The notes beneath the pieces were generated by a model. That model saw nothing but the letters and a program-made list of their open reading frames with translations. It did not search any database and was not told the DNA's origin. This document shows, piece after piece, positions 9,272 through 17,989 of a stretch of 64,000 nucleotides of DNA. Where the stretch lies: positions 2,604,001 through 2,668,000 of the forward strand of contig NZ_CP017641.1 in NCBI RefSeq assembly GCF_001983935.1, given 5' to 3'. The DNA comes from Fuerstiella marisgermanici (lineage in GTDB: Bacteria; Planctomycetota; Planctomycetia; Planctomycetales; Planctomycetaceae). The position numbers were made by a program, and so were the translations under genes. Each line of letters begins with the position of its first letter. Position 1 is the first letter of the stretch.

Positions 9272-10681
9272 TTACCCCTGCGACAAATTCGCGTTCATAT
9301 TCTTCTTGTACGCTTCCACGCCTGGCTGGCCATAGGGATTTGTGCCGACAAGGCGGCCTTCGACGACCGTTGCCAGCATCAGCATTTGGAAAACCTGGCC
9401 GATGGTGTGTTCGTTAACGGTGGGCAGAAGGATGTCGGCCGTGGGGCGGTTGTCGTCGGCGTAGGCCTGGTTGGTTCCGTCGATGGCAGCTTGAAGGATT
9501 TTGGGCAGAGGGTAGCCGGCGAACTTGTTCAGCTGATCGTGGTCGTCTTCGCGTTCTGGCAGAGTCAGCGGATCGGAATTCGGGGCACCGGGCAGCAGGT
9601 TGGTGATCAGTTTGTCGCGTCGACCTTCCTGATGCTGCTGGCCTCGGCTGTGCAAATCGCGAGTGTTCACGACTGTCAGCGGGGTCGCTCCTTTTTCGTG
9701 TTTGCCCAGACTTTCTGACAGCAACTGGTCGTACCAGAGGCCGACAGCTTCCAGCTTGCTTCCCCACGTCGACAGAATGCGAGTCGTCAGCCCCTGATCG
9801 ACTTCGAATGCGTGTCCGACCGCCGTGTAATCCAGCACGGCGTTGCTGCCGTAGTCGGCGTGGCGAAAATGATCTGTCATCGCAACCGCTCCCTGCAGCA
9901 GCTGGCGAACGTTCAGGCCGGCGACCGCGGCTGGCAGCAGGCCGACTGGTGTGAGCACCGAAAACCGTCCGCCGATACCGTCCGGAATCGAAAAAACGTC
10001 TTCGAATCCGGCTTCGTTAGAAAGGTCGCGCAGCTTTCCGCTGTCGCCGGTGACTGGCACGATGAGTCGTTTGGCGTCGTCACCAAACTGGCGTTCGATG
10101 AGTGCTCGGAAATTGCGGAACGACACAGCCGTTTCCATCGTGCCGCCGGATTTGCTGATCACGATGACGGCCGTGCGAGCGTCAGCGACGGTGTTGTCTG
10201 TAGCGCAGACGGCTCGTTGTTCGCACAGGTTCAACAGTGCCTTCTGCTGATCGGAATCAACGTTCCAGCCTTCGTAATAAATTCGCGGCACGCCGTTGCG
10301 TTCGCTGCGAGATAGTTCGTTGTGGTACGGGTGGCCCAACGCGTCGAACATGGCCTTCATGCCCATGTAGGATCCGCCGATGCCCAAAATCACGACACCG
10401 TCGGCCGTTTCGCGAATCCGAGCCGCGCAGTTTTCGATGCGAGCGACAAGGCTGTTGTCGCCGTTTTCGTTCAGGTCCAGCAGCAATTCTTCGGGCCATT
10501 GAATGAACCCCGCATCCAGCGGGTCTTTGGCTGGTGGAACGGCCGCGCCACTTTGCCACAATTCAACGTCGTTCAGAGTTTCATCGCGTGCGTTTTCGAG
10601 GTCCGCTTTTAGTCCCTCAAACCGTCCGTCCGCAAGGTAAGCCAACGCAGCTGATGGGTGATATTGCAGCAGTGAACTCAT
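9272..10681 (-). CDS. pgi: Glucose-6-phosphate isomerase
   Basis: 469-aa enzyme interconverting glucose-6-phosphate and fructose-6-phosphate in glycolysis and gluconeogenesis. The first SIS half shows VVILGIGGSYMGMKAMFDALG, and the second region VIVISKSGGTMETAVSFR binds the phosphate. The catalytic-region segments SVLTPVGLLPAA and the C-terminal HTIGQVFQMLMLATV fit the short, bacterial-type Pgi. An extended frame to 10972 has no similarity, so the ATG at 10681 (MSSLLQYHPSAAL) is preferred. It is followed by the MBL-fold hydrolase after 6 bases. Confidence 0.95.
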   Translation of the reverse strand: MSSLLQYHPSAALAYLADGRFEGLKADLENARDETLNDVELWQSGAAVPPAKDPLDAGFIQWPEELLLDLNENGDNSLVARIENCAARIRETADGVVILGIGGSYMGMKAMFDALGHPYHNELSRSERNGVPRIYYEGWNVDSDQQKALLNLCEQRAVCATDNTVADARTAVIVISKSGGTMETAVSFRNFRALIERQFGDDAKRLIVPVTGDSGKLRDLSNEAGFEDVFSIPDGIGGRFSVLTPVGLLPAAVAGLNVRQLLQGAVAMTDHFRHADYGSNAVLDYTAVGHAFEVDQGLTTRILSTWGSKLEAVGLWYDQLLSESLGKHEKGATPLTVVNTRDLHSRGQQHQEGRRDKLITNLLPGAPNSDPLTLPEREDDHDQLNKFAGYPLPKILQAAIDGTNQAYADDNRPTADILLPTVNEHTIGQVFQMLMLATVVEGRLVGTNPYGQPGVEAYKKNMNANLSQG

Positions 10682-11185
10682 GGTAAATTCCGTGTTGAAG
10701 GAGACGCTGTGAGCAGACTTCGTGTTGTACAGAATTCTGATCGAATGACAAACGGAGTGCGGCGGGGCATGTTCATGACTACACCGGAATTGAGAAGCCC
10801 ACGAAACAAGCCTATCTAAAATCAGCCGCATCCGATCGTCGTCGAAGGCGTTGGAGGCATGCAATCGCAGCCCGCCGCGTTCTACATGCCCCGTGTCCGC
10901 CGTAGTTTGACTTTCCAGATTGGCGGGACGAAAACGCTGCAAATTCGAGACGATTGAGTCCGCGAAATTCACGGATTTGACGCCCGTCTCCTCCCGTTGA
11001 CACTTTGCCGCACTTTATCGATAATCTGAACTCGAACTTACCCCATGCGTCATGTGAACAAATATCTGCGCACACCGCACAGAATGTGTAAGGAAACGAG
11101 CCCCAAACACGTCGGATTACAGACTGCGGCAACAATGTAATTGGCCACAGGTCCGGCAACTTGATTAGCAGGAAGAAGAAGTAAG
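10682..11185. other. Intergenic region between divergent pgi and trx
   Basis: About 500 bases carrying the promoters of both genes. I see no coding region, repeat or strong hairpin that I can support. Confidence 0.5.
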
Positions 11186-11515
11186 ATGGCAGAAAATCTG
11201 CAGGAATTTACCGATGCAAACTTTGATGCGGACGTGCTGAAATCGTCGGAACCCGTCCTTGTGGACTTCTGGGCGCCATGGTGCGGACCTTGTCGCATGC
11301 TCATGCCGACCATCGAAGAACTCGCGGGCGAATACGCGGGAAAAGTTAAAATAGGCAAAGTGAATACGGACGAGAACCAGCAAACAGCGGCTGGTTACGG
11401 AATTACGAGCATCCCGACTGTGATGCTGTTCAAAGACGGCGAAATGGTCGATAAAGTTGTCGGAGCACCTCCGAAAGAACATTTCGTGAAGATGCTGGAC
11501 TCGGCAGTCGGCTGA
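11186..11515 (+). CDS. trxA: Thioredoxin
   Basis: 109-aa classical cytosolic thioredoxin, reducing disulfides in ribonucleotide reductase, PAPS reductase and other targets. The active site is W-C-G-P-C with Cys33 and Cys36. The buried Asp (VLVDFWAPW) and cis-Pro loop (GITSIPTVMLF) are intact. AGGAAGAAG lies just upstream of the ATG. It is monocistronic, closed by the terminator at 11544. Confidence 0.97.
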   Translation: MAENLQEFTDANFDADVLKSSEPVLVDFWAPWCGPCRMLMPTIEELAGEYAGKVKIGKVNTDENQQTAAGYGITSIPTVMLFKDGEMVDKVVGAPPKEHFVKMLDSAVG

Positions 11516-11543
11516 TTCGACCGGTTCACCAAAAATACATCTG

Positions 11544-11580
11544 ACCGCCATGGGTTTTCATTAGCCCATGGCGGTTTGTC
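11544..11580 (+). terminator. Terminator downstream of thioredoxin
   Basis: ACCGCCATGGG (11544-11554) pairs perfectly with CCCATGGCGGT (11565-11575) over a 10-base loop, followed by a short T-rich tail (TTGTC). The tail is weak but the stem is perfect and sits 28 bases after the trx stop. Confidence 0.75.
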
Positions 11581-11672
11581 GTATTGTGGTGCGCAATGAA
11601 TTGTCTCAGAATCTGGCGGACTGACTGTCAGAAGCCACGTCTTTTTACGAGCTGGGCCATTTTGCAGTCACG

Positions 11673-13454
11673 TTGGATGCCAACACCCGTCGCCGGAAAT
11701 CCCACTTGAGCCACCAGCCGGACAATGCTCAGCCTGCCGAAGACGCCTCCCAGAAGGCGGAGGGCCGCGCATTGGTTATGAAGCAGCACGGCTCAGACGC
11801 TGCGGCGTACTCGCAGGCAGAATCCGACGGCGATGCGTTTAAGGTCCTTCTACAAGCCAGCGCGGCAGCCGAAGCGCTGCAGCACCGATTTTCTGAATTA
11901 CAGTCGCGCCAAGCAGAACTGGTTGCCGAACGTACCCAGCTTAGCGCCGATCGAGGCGCGTTCGAAGCTCGCGCACGCGAGTTTGCCGAACAGGTGGCAC
12001 GCGACCGGACCGCTCAACGCGAACTGACCGCAGAACTGCAGGAACGCCAGCAACACCTGAAGCAACTGCAGCAGGAACTGGATCATCAACGCGAAATCAT
12101 CGAAGAAAATCGCGAAGAACTCGACAACAAACGCCAGCGACTGCACGACGCCGTCAACGACGAACTGGCTCGCGAACGCGAAGCCATGCAGCGGCAGCGC
12201 GATGCGTTGGATCAGGAGCGGACGCGGCTAAGCGAGCGGACTGAGCAGCTGGAACGACAGCACGCCGATCGTCTACAGCAGGTCGACGAAACTCTGGAAG
12301 CTGAACGCGAAGCGATGCGTGAGGCCGTTCGCCGTGAACTGGCGACTGAGCTGGATCAGCTGCATCGCGAGCGACAGGAATGGAGCAATCGGCGCGAAGC
12401 TGAGCAGCAGGCATTCCGACAGCAGGAAGAAGACCTTCAGCAGCAGCGCGAATTGTTCGGCGAGCAACTCGAAACAGAACATCAGCGGCTTCGCGAAGAG
12501 ATCGAAAAGCGAAAGCAGGCGTTGCTGTCTGAGCAGAACAATCTGCAACGACGCTACCGGTTTCAGTTTGAACACCTGGCTCGATCGCGCGAAGACTTCG
12601 AACTTGAGTTGCGTGAACTGCGCCGCGAACAGCAGTTGTTCCGATGCGAACGCAAGAGCTTCGAAGATCAGCACCGACTTCGTTTTCGTCAGTTGCAGCA
12701 ACTGCGAGCCACTTTGATGGAACGCGACGCGTCACTGCTTCGTGAACAGAAAGTCATCGACCGTCAACGAGTCAGCGCGGAACTCGACATCAAACGACAA
12801 CAGGATCGCACGGCCGAACATCACGCGTCGGTCATGCAGGATCTGGATTCGCGAACGCGACAACTGCGGCAGGCCGAACAGGCGTCAGCGGAAACGGCGC
12901 GACGCGTCGAGCAGCGGCTCCAGCACGTGAATCAAATGCGCGGCGAACTGGATGCCAAGCAACGTGACATTCTTGAGCAGCGGTTGATTCTGGAAGAACT
13001 TCAGGCGACTCACCGCGAAAATGGTTTGACACTGGAACAGCATCCGGGCTACCTACAGGCTCGAAAGTCTGTGGAATCGTTCTTCGAGCAATTGCATCAG
13101 CACCTGCAGGCCGAACGCGATCGCCTCGAAAGTCAGGCCGTAGAACTGTCGTCGCGACAAGAGCAATTCCGCCGCGATCGCAACGATCTGGAACGCTGGT
13201 TTGCGGAGCAGGAACTGAAACTGGCCGAACGTGCGCCGAACGATGCGGAAACCGAAGCCGTGGCCAAAGTCGCCCAGCTGGAAGAAGAATTGGCGACGGT
13301 ACGCATGGAACGCAATCGTGAGCGTCGTGAAACCGAAGCCAAGCTGCGTCAGTTTCTGGACCAGCTGTCGGCCGCCGAATCAAAGGCAATCGCAAAGCAT
13401 CGCGGCCCGTTGCCGGAACTGGATGACGACGACGAGCAACGTTCGGCCGCGTAG
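11673..13454 (+). CDS. Long coiled-coil protein rich in Gln, Glu and Arg
   Basis: 593-aa protein almost wholly predicted as coiled coil from about residue 45 to 575, with continuous heptad-like runs of Q, E, R and L and no enzymatic motif. The first 35 residues are polar and the C-terminus is acidic (ELDDDDEQRS). There is no signal peptide or membrane segment, so it is presumably a cytosolic filament or scaffold. The 11673 start is TTG; the first in-frame ATG is at 11778 (MKQHGSDAA) and is a strong alternative. Similarity to SMC-like or intermediate-filament-like proteins would come from composition alone, so no function is assigned. Confidence 0.75.
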   Translation: MDANTRRRKSHLSHQPDNAQPAEDASQKAEGRALVMKQHGSDAAAYSQAESDGDAFKVLLQASAAAEALQHRFSELQSRQAELVAERTQLSADRGAFEARAREFAEQVARDRTAQRELTAELQERQQHLKQLQQELDHQREIIEENREELDNKRQRLHDAVNDELAREREAMQRQRDALDQERTRLSERTEQLERQHADRLQQVDETLEAEREAMREAVRRELATELDQLHRERQEWSNRREAEQQAFRQQEEDLQQQRELFGEQLETEHQRLREEIEKRKQALLSEQNNLQRRYRFQFEHLARSREDFELELRELRREQQLFRCERKSFEDQHRLRFRQLQQLRATLMERDASLLREQKVIDRQRVSAELDIKRQQDRTAEHHASVMQDLDSRTRQLRQAEQASAETARRVEQRLQHVNQMRGELDAKQRDILEQRLILEELQATHRENGLTLEQHPGYLQARKSVESFFEQLHQHLQAERDRLESQAVELSSRQEQFRRDRNDLERWFAEQELKLAERAPNDAETEAVAKVAQLEEELATVRMERNRERRETEAKLRQFLDQLSAAESKAIAKHRGPLPELDDDDEQRSAA

Positions 13455-13603
13455 AGCAGCTTGACGAAGGCGAACCAATGCGGTGCTGGGCAGGCAATTG
13501 CCCGCGTGTGGTGCAGGCAACCTTCTGACGCCGCAGGTTCGGTTGGCCAACGGTCGTGTGTTTCTGCCTTTGAAATTGCCCGCTTATCGTCACGTGCGCG
13601 CAC

Positions 13604-13642
13604 GAAAAAACGTCGCGTGTCTTCTGAAGGACGCACGACGTT
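13604..13642 (-). terminator. Terminator of the cold-shock gene
   Basis: On the minus strand AACGTCGTGCGTCC pairs with GACACGCGACGTT over a short loop and is followed by TTTTTTCG. It lies 26 bases beyond the stop at 13668. Confidence 0.85.
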
Positions 13643-13667
13643 TTATTTACATCAACTTCGTTTCGTC

Positions 13668-13865
13668 TCAGACGACGCGAACGTTTTCTGCGCGTGGTCC
13701 TTTAGGGCCTTCGCCGACGTTGTAAGAGACCTGCTGGCCTTCTCGCAGTTCTTCGTAACGGATGCCTTCCAGGGCTGAGCTATGAAAGAACATGTCTTTC
13801 CCGCTTCCGTCCTCAATAAAACCGAATCCCTTGTCGGTCATTCGCTTGATCGTACCTTCTGCCAT
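13668..13865 (-). CDS. Cold-shock domain protein
   Basis: 65-aa single cold-shock domain (OB fold) that binds single-stranded RNA or DNA. RNP1 K-G-F-G-F-I (about 12-17) and RNP2 D-M-F-F-H-S (about 24-29) are intact, and the protein starts MAEGTIKRMTDKG. The ATG at 13865 is chosen since upstream in-frame sequence is not domain-like. The leader between 13866 and 14043 is long, as often seen for thermoregulated csp mRNAs. A 55-codon gene lies just upstream on the same strand and may be co-transcribed. Confidence 0.95.
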   Translation of the reverse strand: MAEGTIKRMTDKGFGFIEDGSGKDMFFHSSALEGIRYEELREGQQVSYNVGEGPKGPRAENVRVV

Positions 13866-14043
13866 CTTATTACTCACTAACCTGAAAATGTCGGCCACCT
13901 CGAACACGCAAAACATATGTGTGGCCGGTAGCAGCCTGAGAGTGTTTCCTAAACAGATGGTGGGGGTCAAAAGTTCCCGTCTACCCAAGACAGGGAGCCT
14001 CAAATCACTCCGTTCACCATCTGTATTTCTGACGTTGCCTTAA

Positions 14044-14211
14044 CTAACCGCGCTCGCCTCGCATGCGAGCGACCAAGCTGAGGGGTTCGTTCGACTGCGG
14101 GGTGTCGTCCCCGTTTTTCCGCTGAGTTCGACGAGCTCGCTTCTTATCGGCCTTAGCCTTCTTTTCCATTTCGCGTTGTCGTTTGGCGAAGGTGTTTTGA
14201 TTCTGTGCGAT
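14044..14211 (-). CDS. Small basic protein (55 aa) with apparent ATC start
   Basis: Translated on the minus strand from ATC at 14211, it reads AQNQNTFAKRQREMEKKAKA then DKKRARRTQRKNG and ends LVARMRGERG before TAG at 14044. The Lys/Arg-rich helical core and the NTFAKRQRE opening resemble small conserved basic proteins found near cold-shock genes in other bacteria; this is from memory. A good Shine-Dalgarno AAGGAG lies 6 bases before the ATC. No ATG, GTG or TTG is available at a sensible position: an ATG occurs only at codon 15. Initiation could be at ATC, at the ATT just before it, or the base may be a sequencing error. Probably nucleic-acid binding; function not established. Confidence 0.65.
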   Translation of the reverse strand: MAQNQNTFAKRQREMEKKAKADKKRARRTQRKNGDDTPQSNEPLSLVARMRGERG

Positions 14212-14230
14212 AATTCTCTCCTTTTACTTG

Positions 14231-14380
14231 GCGGTGTGGCCCGCTTGCCGGTTGGGAGCTGACGCTCCGATCAACATTGTTCACTTCCGTCGTTCGCTAA
14301 GCAAGCTGCCAAGCCTGGACGGAAACTGTTAATGACAGGGGCGGGGCGACCCGCCTGCCATTCGGAGCTAACGCTCTGAC
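14231..14380. repeat. Two further copies of repeat family E
   Basis: GGCCCGC...GGGAGCTGACGCTCCGA at 14231-14295 and a more diverged copy, GACCCGCC...CGGAGCTAACGCTCTGA, at 14338-14380. They match 1208-1281 and 16699-16770. Confidence 0.65.
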
Positions 14381-15342
14381 AAACGATACAATTCTGATTC
14401 TCGTCATTTCCGCGAAAGCGGGAACCCAATATAGTGCGATGAATCCTCGCTTTCGCAGGAATAACGACAACACTTGGCGTTTAGCGCTTCGTTGCGGAAT
14501 CTTTAGCCAACTTGCGAAACGCTCAGCCAGGAAAAGACTGATCGTTTATGCCAAACGGTAGACGCCGCTTCGACCGGAATCACGGACAAACAAGAAAGTC
14601 ACGAAATTCGATGCGCCCTACGGCGCGAGCAGCTTTCCAGAGCGGTGCACGTCACCGATGGTTGGCAGCGATCGTCAGCAAACGGGCTGACGAAACAAGG
14701 ACAGACTGATAAAGCCACCCAGCTTTACCTCAATACTCTGCCCGACAAAACTCTGTCCGATCAAGATGCACCAAACACCTTCGTGTTCAATGCGACTCGC
14801 TTATTCCCGATCGTCGAGCCCTCCGCTGCGAATATTCGCGAACGTTGAGCTGGCGTCAGTGTAGCCGAGCCGAACGACTTCGCCAACCGTCTTTCTCCAG
14901 AAACGCGAATCCATGCGCAAAAGGCAGGCCGCGCGAGGCGCCATGAACGCCGCAGAAATTCACGGCTCTGCATTTGCGAAGATGGCTCGACAATCGCGTA
15001 GCAGCCACGGACTGCAACCGTTGGCAAGCAGCGCAGCATAGGCGAGCCGCCCGACAAAATCACCAGCGTTTTCAGTGCGCCGCAGGTACCGCCTCGCCTT
15101 GCCGCTCCCTACGCCGAAGACGAACACGTATCTGCGGGTGACCGCCGAGTTCGCGACGTTCCGCGATCGCTATTGACCGGTTTTCAGGAAAACAGTACTT
15201 GACGGTCTGATACGCGATATCTGGTGGCAATGGCATTTCTGTCATTACGTGATGGGCCTTCGTCGGTCAGGGACGAACACGAAATCTCCGCCTTTTGTAG
15301 CAAACGAGTTCTTCCTTCCTTTTGCCTTTTGGGATATCCGCA
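14381..15342. other. Intergenic region, about 960 bases, no supported gene
   Basis: An inverted pair CATTTCCGCGAAAGCGGGAA and CTCGCTTTCGCAGGAATAA (about 14405-14465) may form another foldback repeat. From 14570 to 15180 several short frames exist on both strands, none with recognisable motifs. The final part is the leader of the synthase gene at 15343. A decayed gene is possible but cannot be shown. Confidence 0.45.
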
Positions 15343-16698
15343 ATGTTCGGACGCGAACAACGACGAAAGCGACAAATTGCAGCTGCCAGAACTTTACTGG
15401 AACAGTTGGCAGTGCAAATCAACAATCGCGTTTCGGTGCGGCTATGGGATGGAACGTTGGTGCCTCTTGGAACCGACGTTGACCCCGAACTGGTTTTGTC
15501 GATCAGCGGGCCTGGCGTGATCGGTTCACTCCTCAGACGGCCAACCTCAGACAACCTTCTGCGACACTATGCGCTAGGCCACATCGATTTTCATGGCGCC
15601 GACATTCACACGTTTCTGGAAGCGTTGACCGTTCGCAATTCGCGGCAGCGAGCGAAGAAGATCAATAAGTCAGTACTCGTGAAATCGTTGTTCCCGTTCC
15701 TGCTGGAACGTTCGACATCGTTGAATGTGCAAAACGCATACAAAGGCGACAGCACTGGTCGAGAACGCGAACAGGTTGAGAACCTCGACTTCATCCAGTT
15801 CCACTATGACGTCAGCAACGAGTTTTACGAGTTGTTTCTGGATAAGGAAATGGTCTACACGTGTGCCTATTTCCGCACCCCCGAAACGTCACTCGACCAG
15901 GCGCAAATTGACAAGCTCGACATGACGTGTCGCAAGCTGCAGCTTCAGCCCGGCGAACGTTTTCTGGACATTGGCTTCGGCTGGGGTGGCCTGCTGTGCC
16001 ATGCCGCCAAACACTATGGCGTGAAAGCGCACGGCATCACGCTGTCGACGGAACAGCTCGAATACACAGAGCAAAAAATCCGTTCGCTGGGACTTCAGGA
16101 TCAGGTCACGGTCGAGATCTGCGACTACGCGAATCTTGAAGGTGAGTTCGACAAGGTCGCATCGATTTGCATGTACGAACATGTAGGTATCAACAACCTG
16201 CCGAGCTTCATGAAGAAGGTCAATTCGCTGATGACCACGAACGGCCGTTTTCTACTGCAGGGGATCACTCGCCCTGGCAAGACCAGTATGAAAGAGTTCC
16301 GCAAGCTGAACGCCGATCGTCGCCTTCTGGCCAAGCACATCTTTCCGGGTGCGGAACTCGATCATCTCGGACACATGGTCACATCGATGGAATCCGCCGG
16401 CTTCGAAGTCGCAGACGTCGAAGGGTGGCGAAACCACTACATTAAGACGTGCCGAATCTGGTGCCAGCGTTTGTACGAAAACCGCGACACAGCCATCAAA
16501 TGTGTGGGTGAAGAAAAATACCGCATGTGGTTGCTGTACCTAGTCGGCTGCAGCATGGCATTCAAGAACGGCGGCGCTCGGCTGTATCAGGTCCTTGTCG
16601 AAAAAGTGGCTAAGAAGGAAGAGTCCGGAATGCCCGCAACTCGCGATCACCTCTACGGCCACGAATCCCGCGACGTCTCCAACCGCCGCGCTGCTTAA
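15343..16698 (+). CDS. Cyclopropane-fatty-acyl-phospholipid synthase family methyltransferase
   Basis: 451-aa SAM-dependent enzyme of the CFA synthase/mycolic-acid-cyclase class, which transfers a methylene or methyl group to unsaturated lipid chains at the membrane. An N-terminal lipid-binding-like region (about 1-130) is followed by the synthase block DFIQFHYDVSNEFYELFLD, then YTCAYF, SAM motif I FLDIGFGWGGLLCHAAKHYG (about 205-224), GITLSTEQ and SICMYEHVG. The C-terminal RIWCQRLYENRD block is also typical. The ATG at 15343 is used; an in-frame TTG at 15322 is possible. A family E repeat abuts its stop. The lipid product is unknown. Confidence 0.92.
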   Translation: MFGREQRRKRQIAAARTLLEQLAVQINNRVSVRLWDGTLVPLGTDVDPELVLSISGPGVIGSLLRRPTSDNLLRHYALGHIDFHGADIHTFLEALTVRNSRQRAKKINKSVLVKSLFPFLLERSTSLNVQNAYKGDSTGREREQVENLDFIQFHYDVSNEFYELFLDKEMVYTCAYFRTPETSLDQAQIDKLDMTCRKLQLQPGERFLDIGFGWGGLLCHAAKHYGVKAHGITLSTEQLEYTEQKIRSLGLQDQVTVEICDYANLEGEFDKVASICMYEHVGINNLPSFMKKVNSLMTTNGRFLLQGITRPGKTSMKEFRKLNADRRLLAKHIFPGAELDHLGHMVTSMESAGFEVADVEGWRNHYIKTCRIWCQRLYENRDTAIKCVGEEKYRMWLLYLVGCSMAFKNGGARLYQVLVEKVAKKEESGMPATRDHLYGHESRDVSNRRAA

Positions 16699-16770
16699 GG
16701 CGGGATGGCCCGCCGACCGATTGGAGCTGACGCTCCGAGTAGTAGACGTCGTTCCCGTAGGTCACTCACC
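16699..16770 (+). repeat. Repeat family E copy at the stop of the lipid synthase
   Basis: GGCGGGATGGCCCGCC then TTGGAGCTGACGCTCCGA and a CGTTCCCGTAGGTCACT tail. It begins directly after TAA, as copy 1 does after the hydrolase gene. Confidence 0.75.
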
Positions 16771-17342
16771 AGATCAAGCGCGCCATACCGCGCGCTTGGC
16801 CTTCACAGCTTGACAAACTGGCACACTCACCTTGCACACGTTTGACCGCACACGTGATCGCGTCACCAACCGCGCTCACCTGCCAGGGTGGGATATCCCG
16901 CCGGCAAAGTGAACCTGACTCGCGCATCAACGCGCATCAGTAAAACCGACCTTCGACCACAACTTGCGCACCAACTTCATACGCCGTCACTATCGGCGAC
17001 CAACGGGAGCACCGCCGGCGATTCAGCCGTTACACCGTCACCCGTTAGCCACGCCAATCGCCCGCCGGTGCGCACCGGCAACAAAAACTGTTCGTCAAAA
17101 AATTCGGTATTAGAAAACATTTTGAAAGTATTTTAAGCCTTCTGCGCGCGAGCGGAAAAGCGCGTTGTGGAACGAGATCTTTCGGGCGAATCACCAATCG
17201 TTTCACTGGATTCAACAAGGGCCGACTCGTAAAATTCGCCCTCGGACCTGACCCCAGGTAAACCGACTACCAGATACCAATACGTCCTTGTGCGAACGGA
17301 TCTGTCAGCCATGCGCACGGGCCCGCCACAGGAAGCTTTTTG
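16771..17342. other. Intergenic region with a family D repeat
   Basis: No gene is supported. A family D repeat occupies 16995-17080. The final 250 bases form the leader of the receiver protein; AGGAAG lies just before its ATG. Confidence 0.5.
16995..17080 (-). repeat. REP-like family D copy, not at a gene end
   Basis: On the minus strand GCCGGTGCGCACCGGCGGGC, then GATTGGCGTGG, GAATCGCCGGCGGTGCTCCCG and GGTCGC. It lies more than 250 bases from either flanking gene. Confidence 0.7.
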
Positions 17343-17981
17343 ATGTCGGATTCACGTCCTCTCACATACACCCACCGACTCAGAAACCAACTCAACCAAA
17401 TCGTGTTGGAAGCAGAATCATTGCTTCAGCACAATGAGTTCTCACCGGACGAAGCCACACTGCGACAACTGGAACGCATCGAATCGTTGGCGCTGAAGCT
17501 TCATCAGGTGGAATCAGAACTGAAGTTGAGTGTCGATCCTGAGTGGTTGGAATCCGTCACGCGCGTGCTGGTTGTTGAAGACGACGCGATGCAACGAGTC
17601 AGCCTCGCGACTGCTCTTCGCGCTGAAGGTTGTTTTGTGGCGACGGCCGCTGACGGCAACGAAGCGATCGATTACCTGTTGCAGGCCATGTCGCCCGACG
17701 TCATCCTTCTGGACCTCGTGATGCCTCATTGCGATGGCGTTTCTGCGAATCGAGTAATCCGACATTCGGCGTTTGGTGGCGGCGCGAAAGTAATCGCACT
17801 GACAGCTCACGACGCCACAGATCTGGACCTGTCTGACTTCGACGCTTACCTTCAAAAGCCATTCAGAATTCCAGACCTGCTCGACACAATCAGCGCGGTC
17901 CTGAAAAGCGAAGATAAGGCCGAAGACAACGGTACGCTGGTGACGTCTCAAGGGCAGGACGAACAACACAGCGAACTTTAA
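17343..17981 (+). CDS. Response-regulator receiver protein with N-terminal HisKA-like helix
   Basis: 212-aa cytosolic signalling protein. A CheY-like receiver spans about residues 72-190: acidic pair E79/D80-D81, phospho-acceptor Asp124 in ILLDLVMP, Thr154 and Lys172. The N-terminal helical region (about 8-62) contains H-R-L-R-N-Q-L-N-Q-I, which closely resembles the H-box of histidine-kinase dimerisation domains (H-E-L-R-N-P-L-N-A-I), but no ATP-binding domain follows. It could be a phosphorelay intermediate or a dimerisation module. No DNA-binding output domain is present. The ATG at 17343 is preceded by AGGAAG. No kinase gene is adjacent. Confidence 0.88.
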   Translation: MSDSRPLTYTHRLRNQLNQIVLEAESLLQHNEFSPDEATLRQLERIESLALKLHQVESELKLSVDPEWLESVTRVLVVEDDAMQRVSLATALRAEGCFVATAADGNEAIDYLLQAMSPDVILLDLVMPHCDGVSANRVIRHSAFGGGAKVIALTAHDATDLDLSDFDAYLQKPFRIPDLLDTISAVLKSEDKAEDNGTLVTSQGQDEQHSEL

Positions 17982-17989
17982 GTCGCCGT

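Noticed and set aside
12154-12735. Minus-strand 193-codon frame inside the coiled-coil gene
   Set aside because: Antisense shadow produced by high GC third positions.
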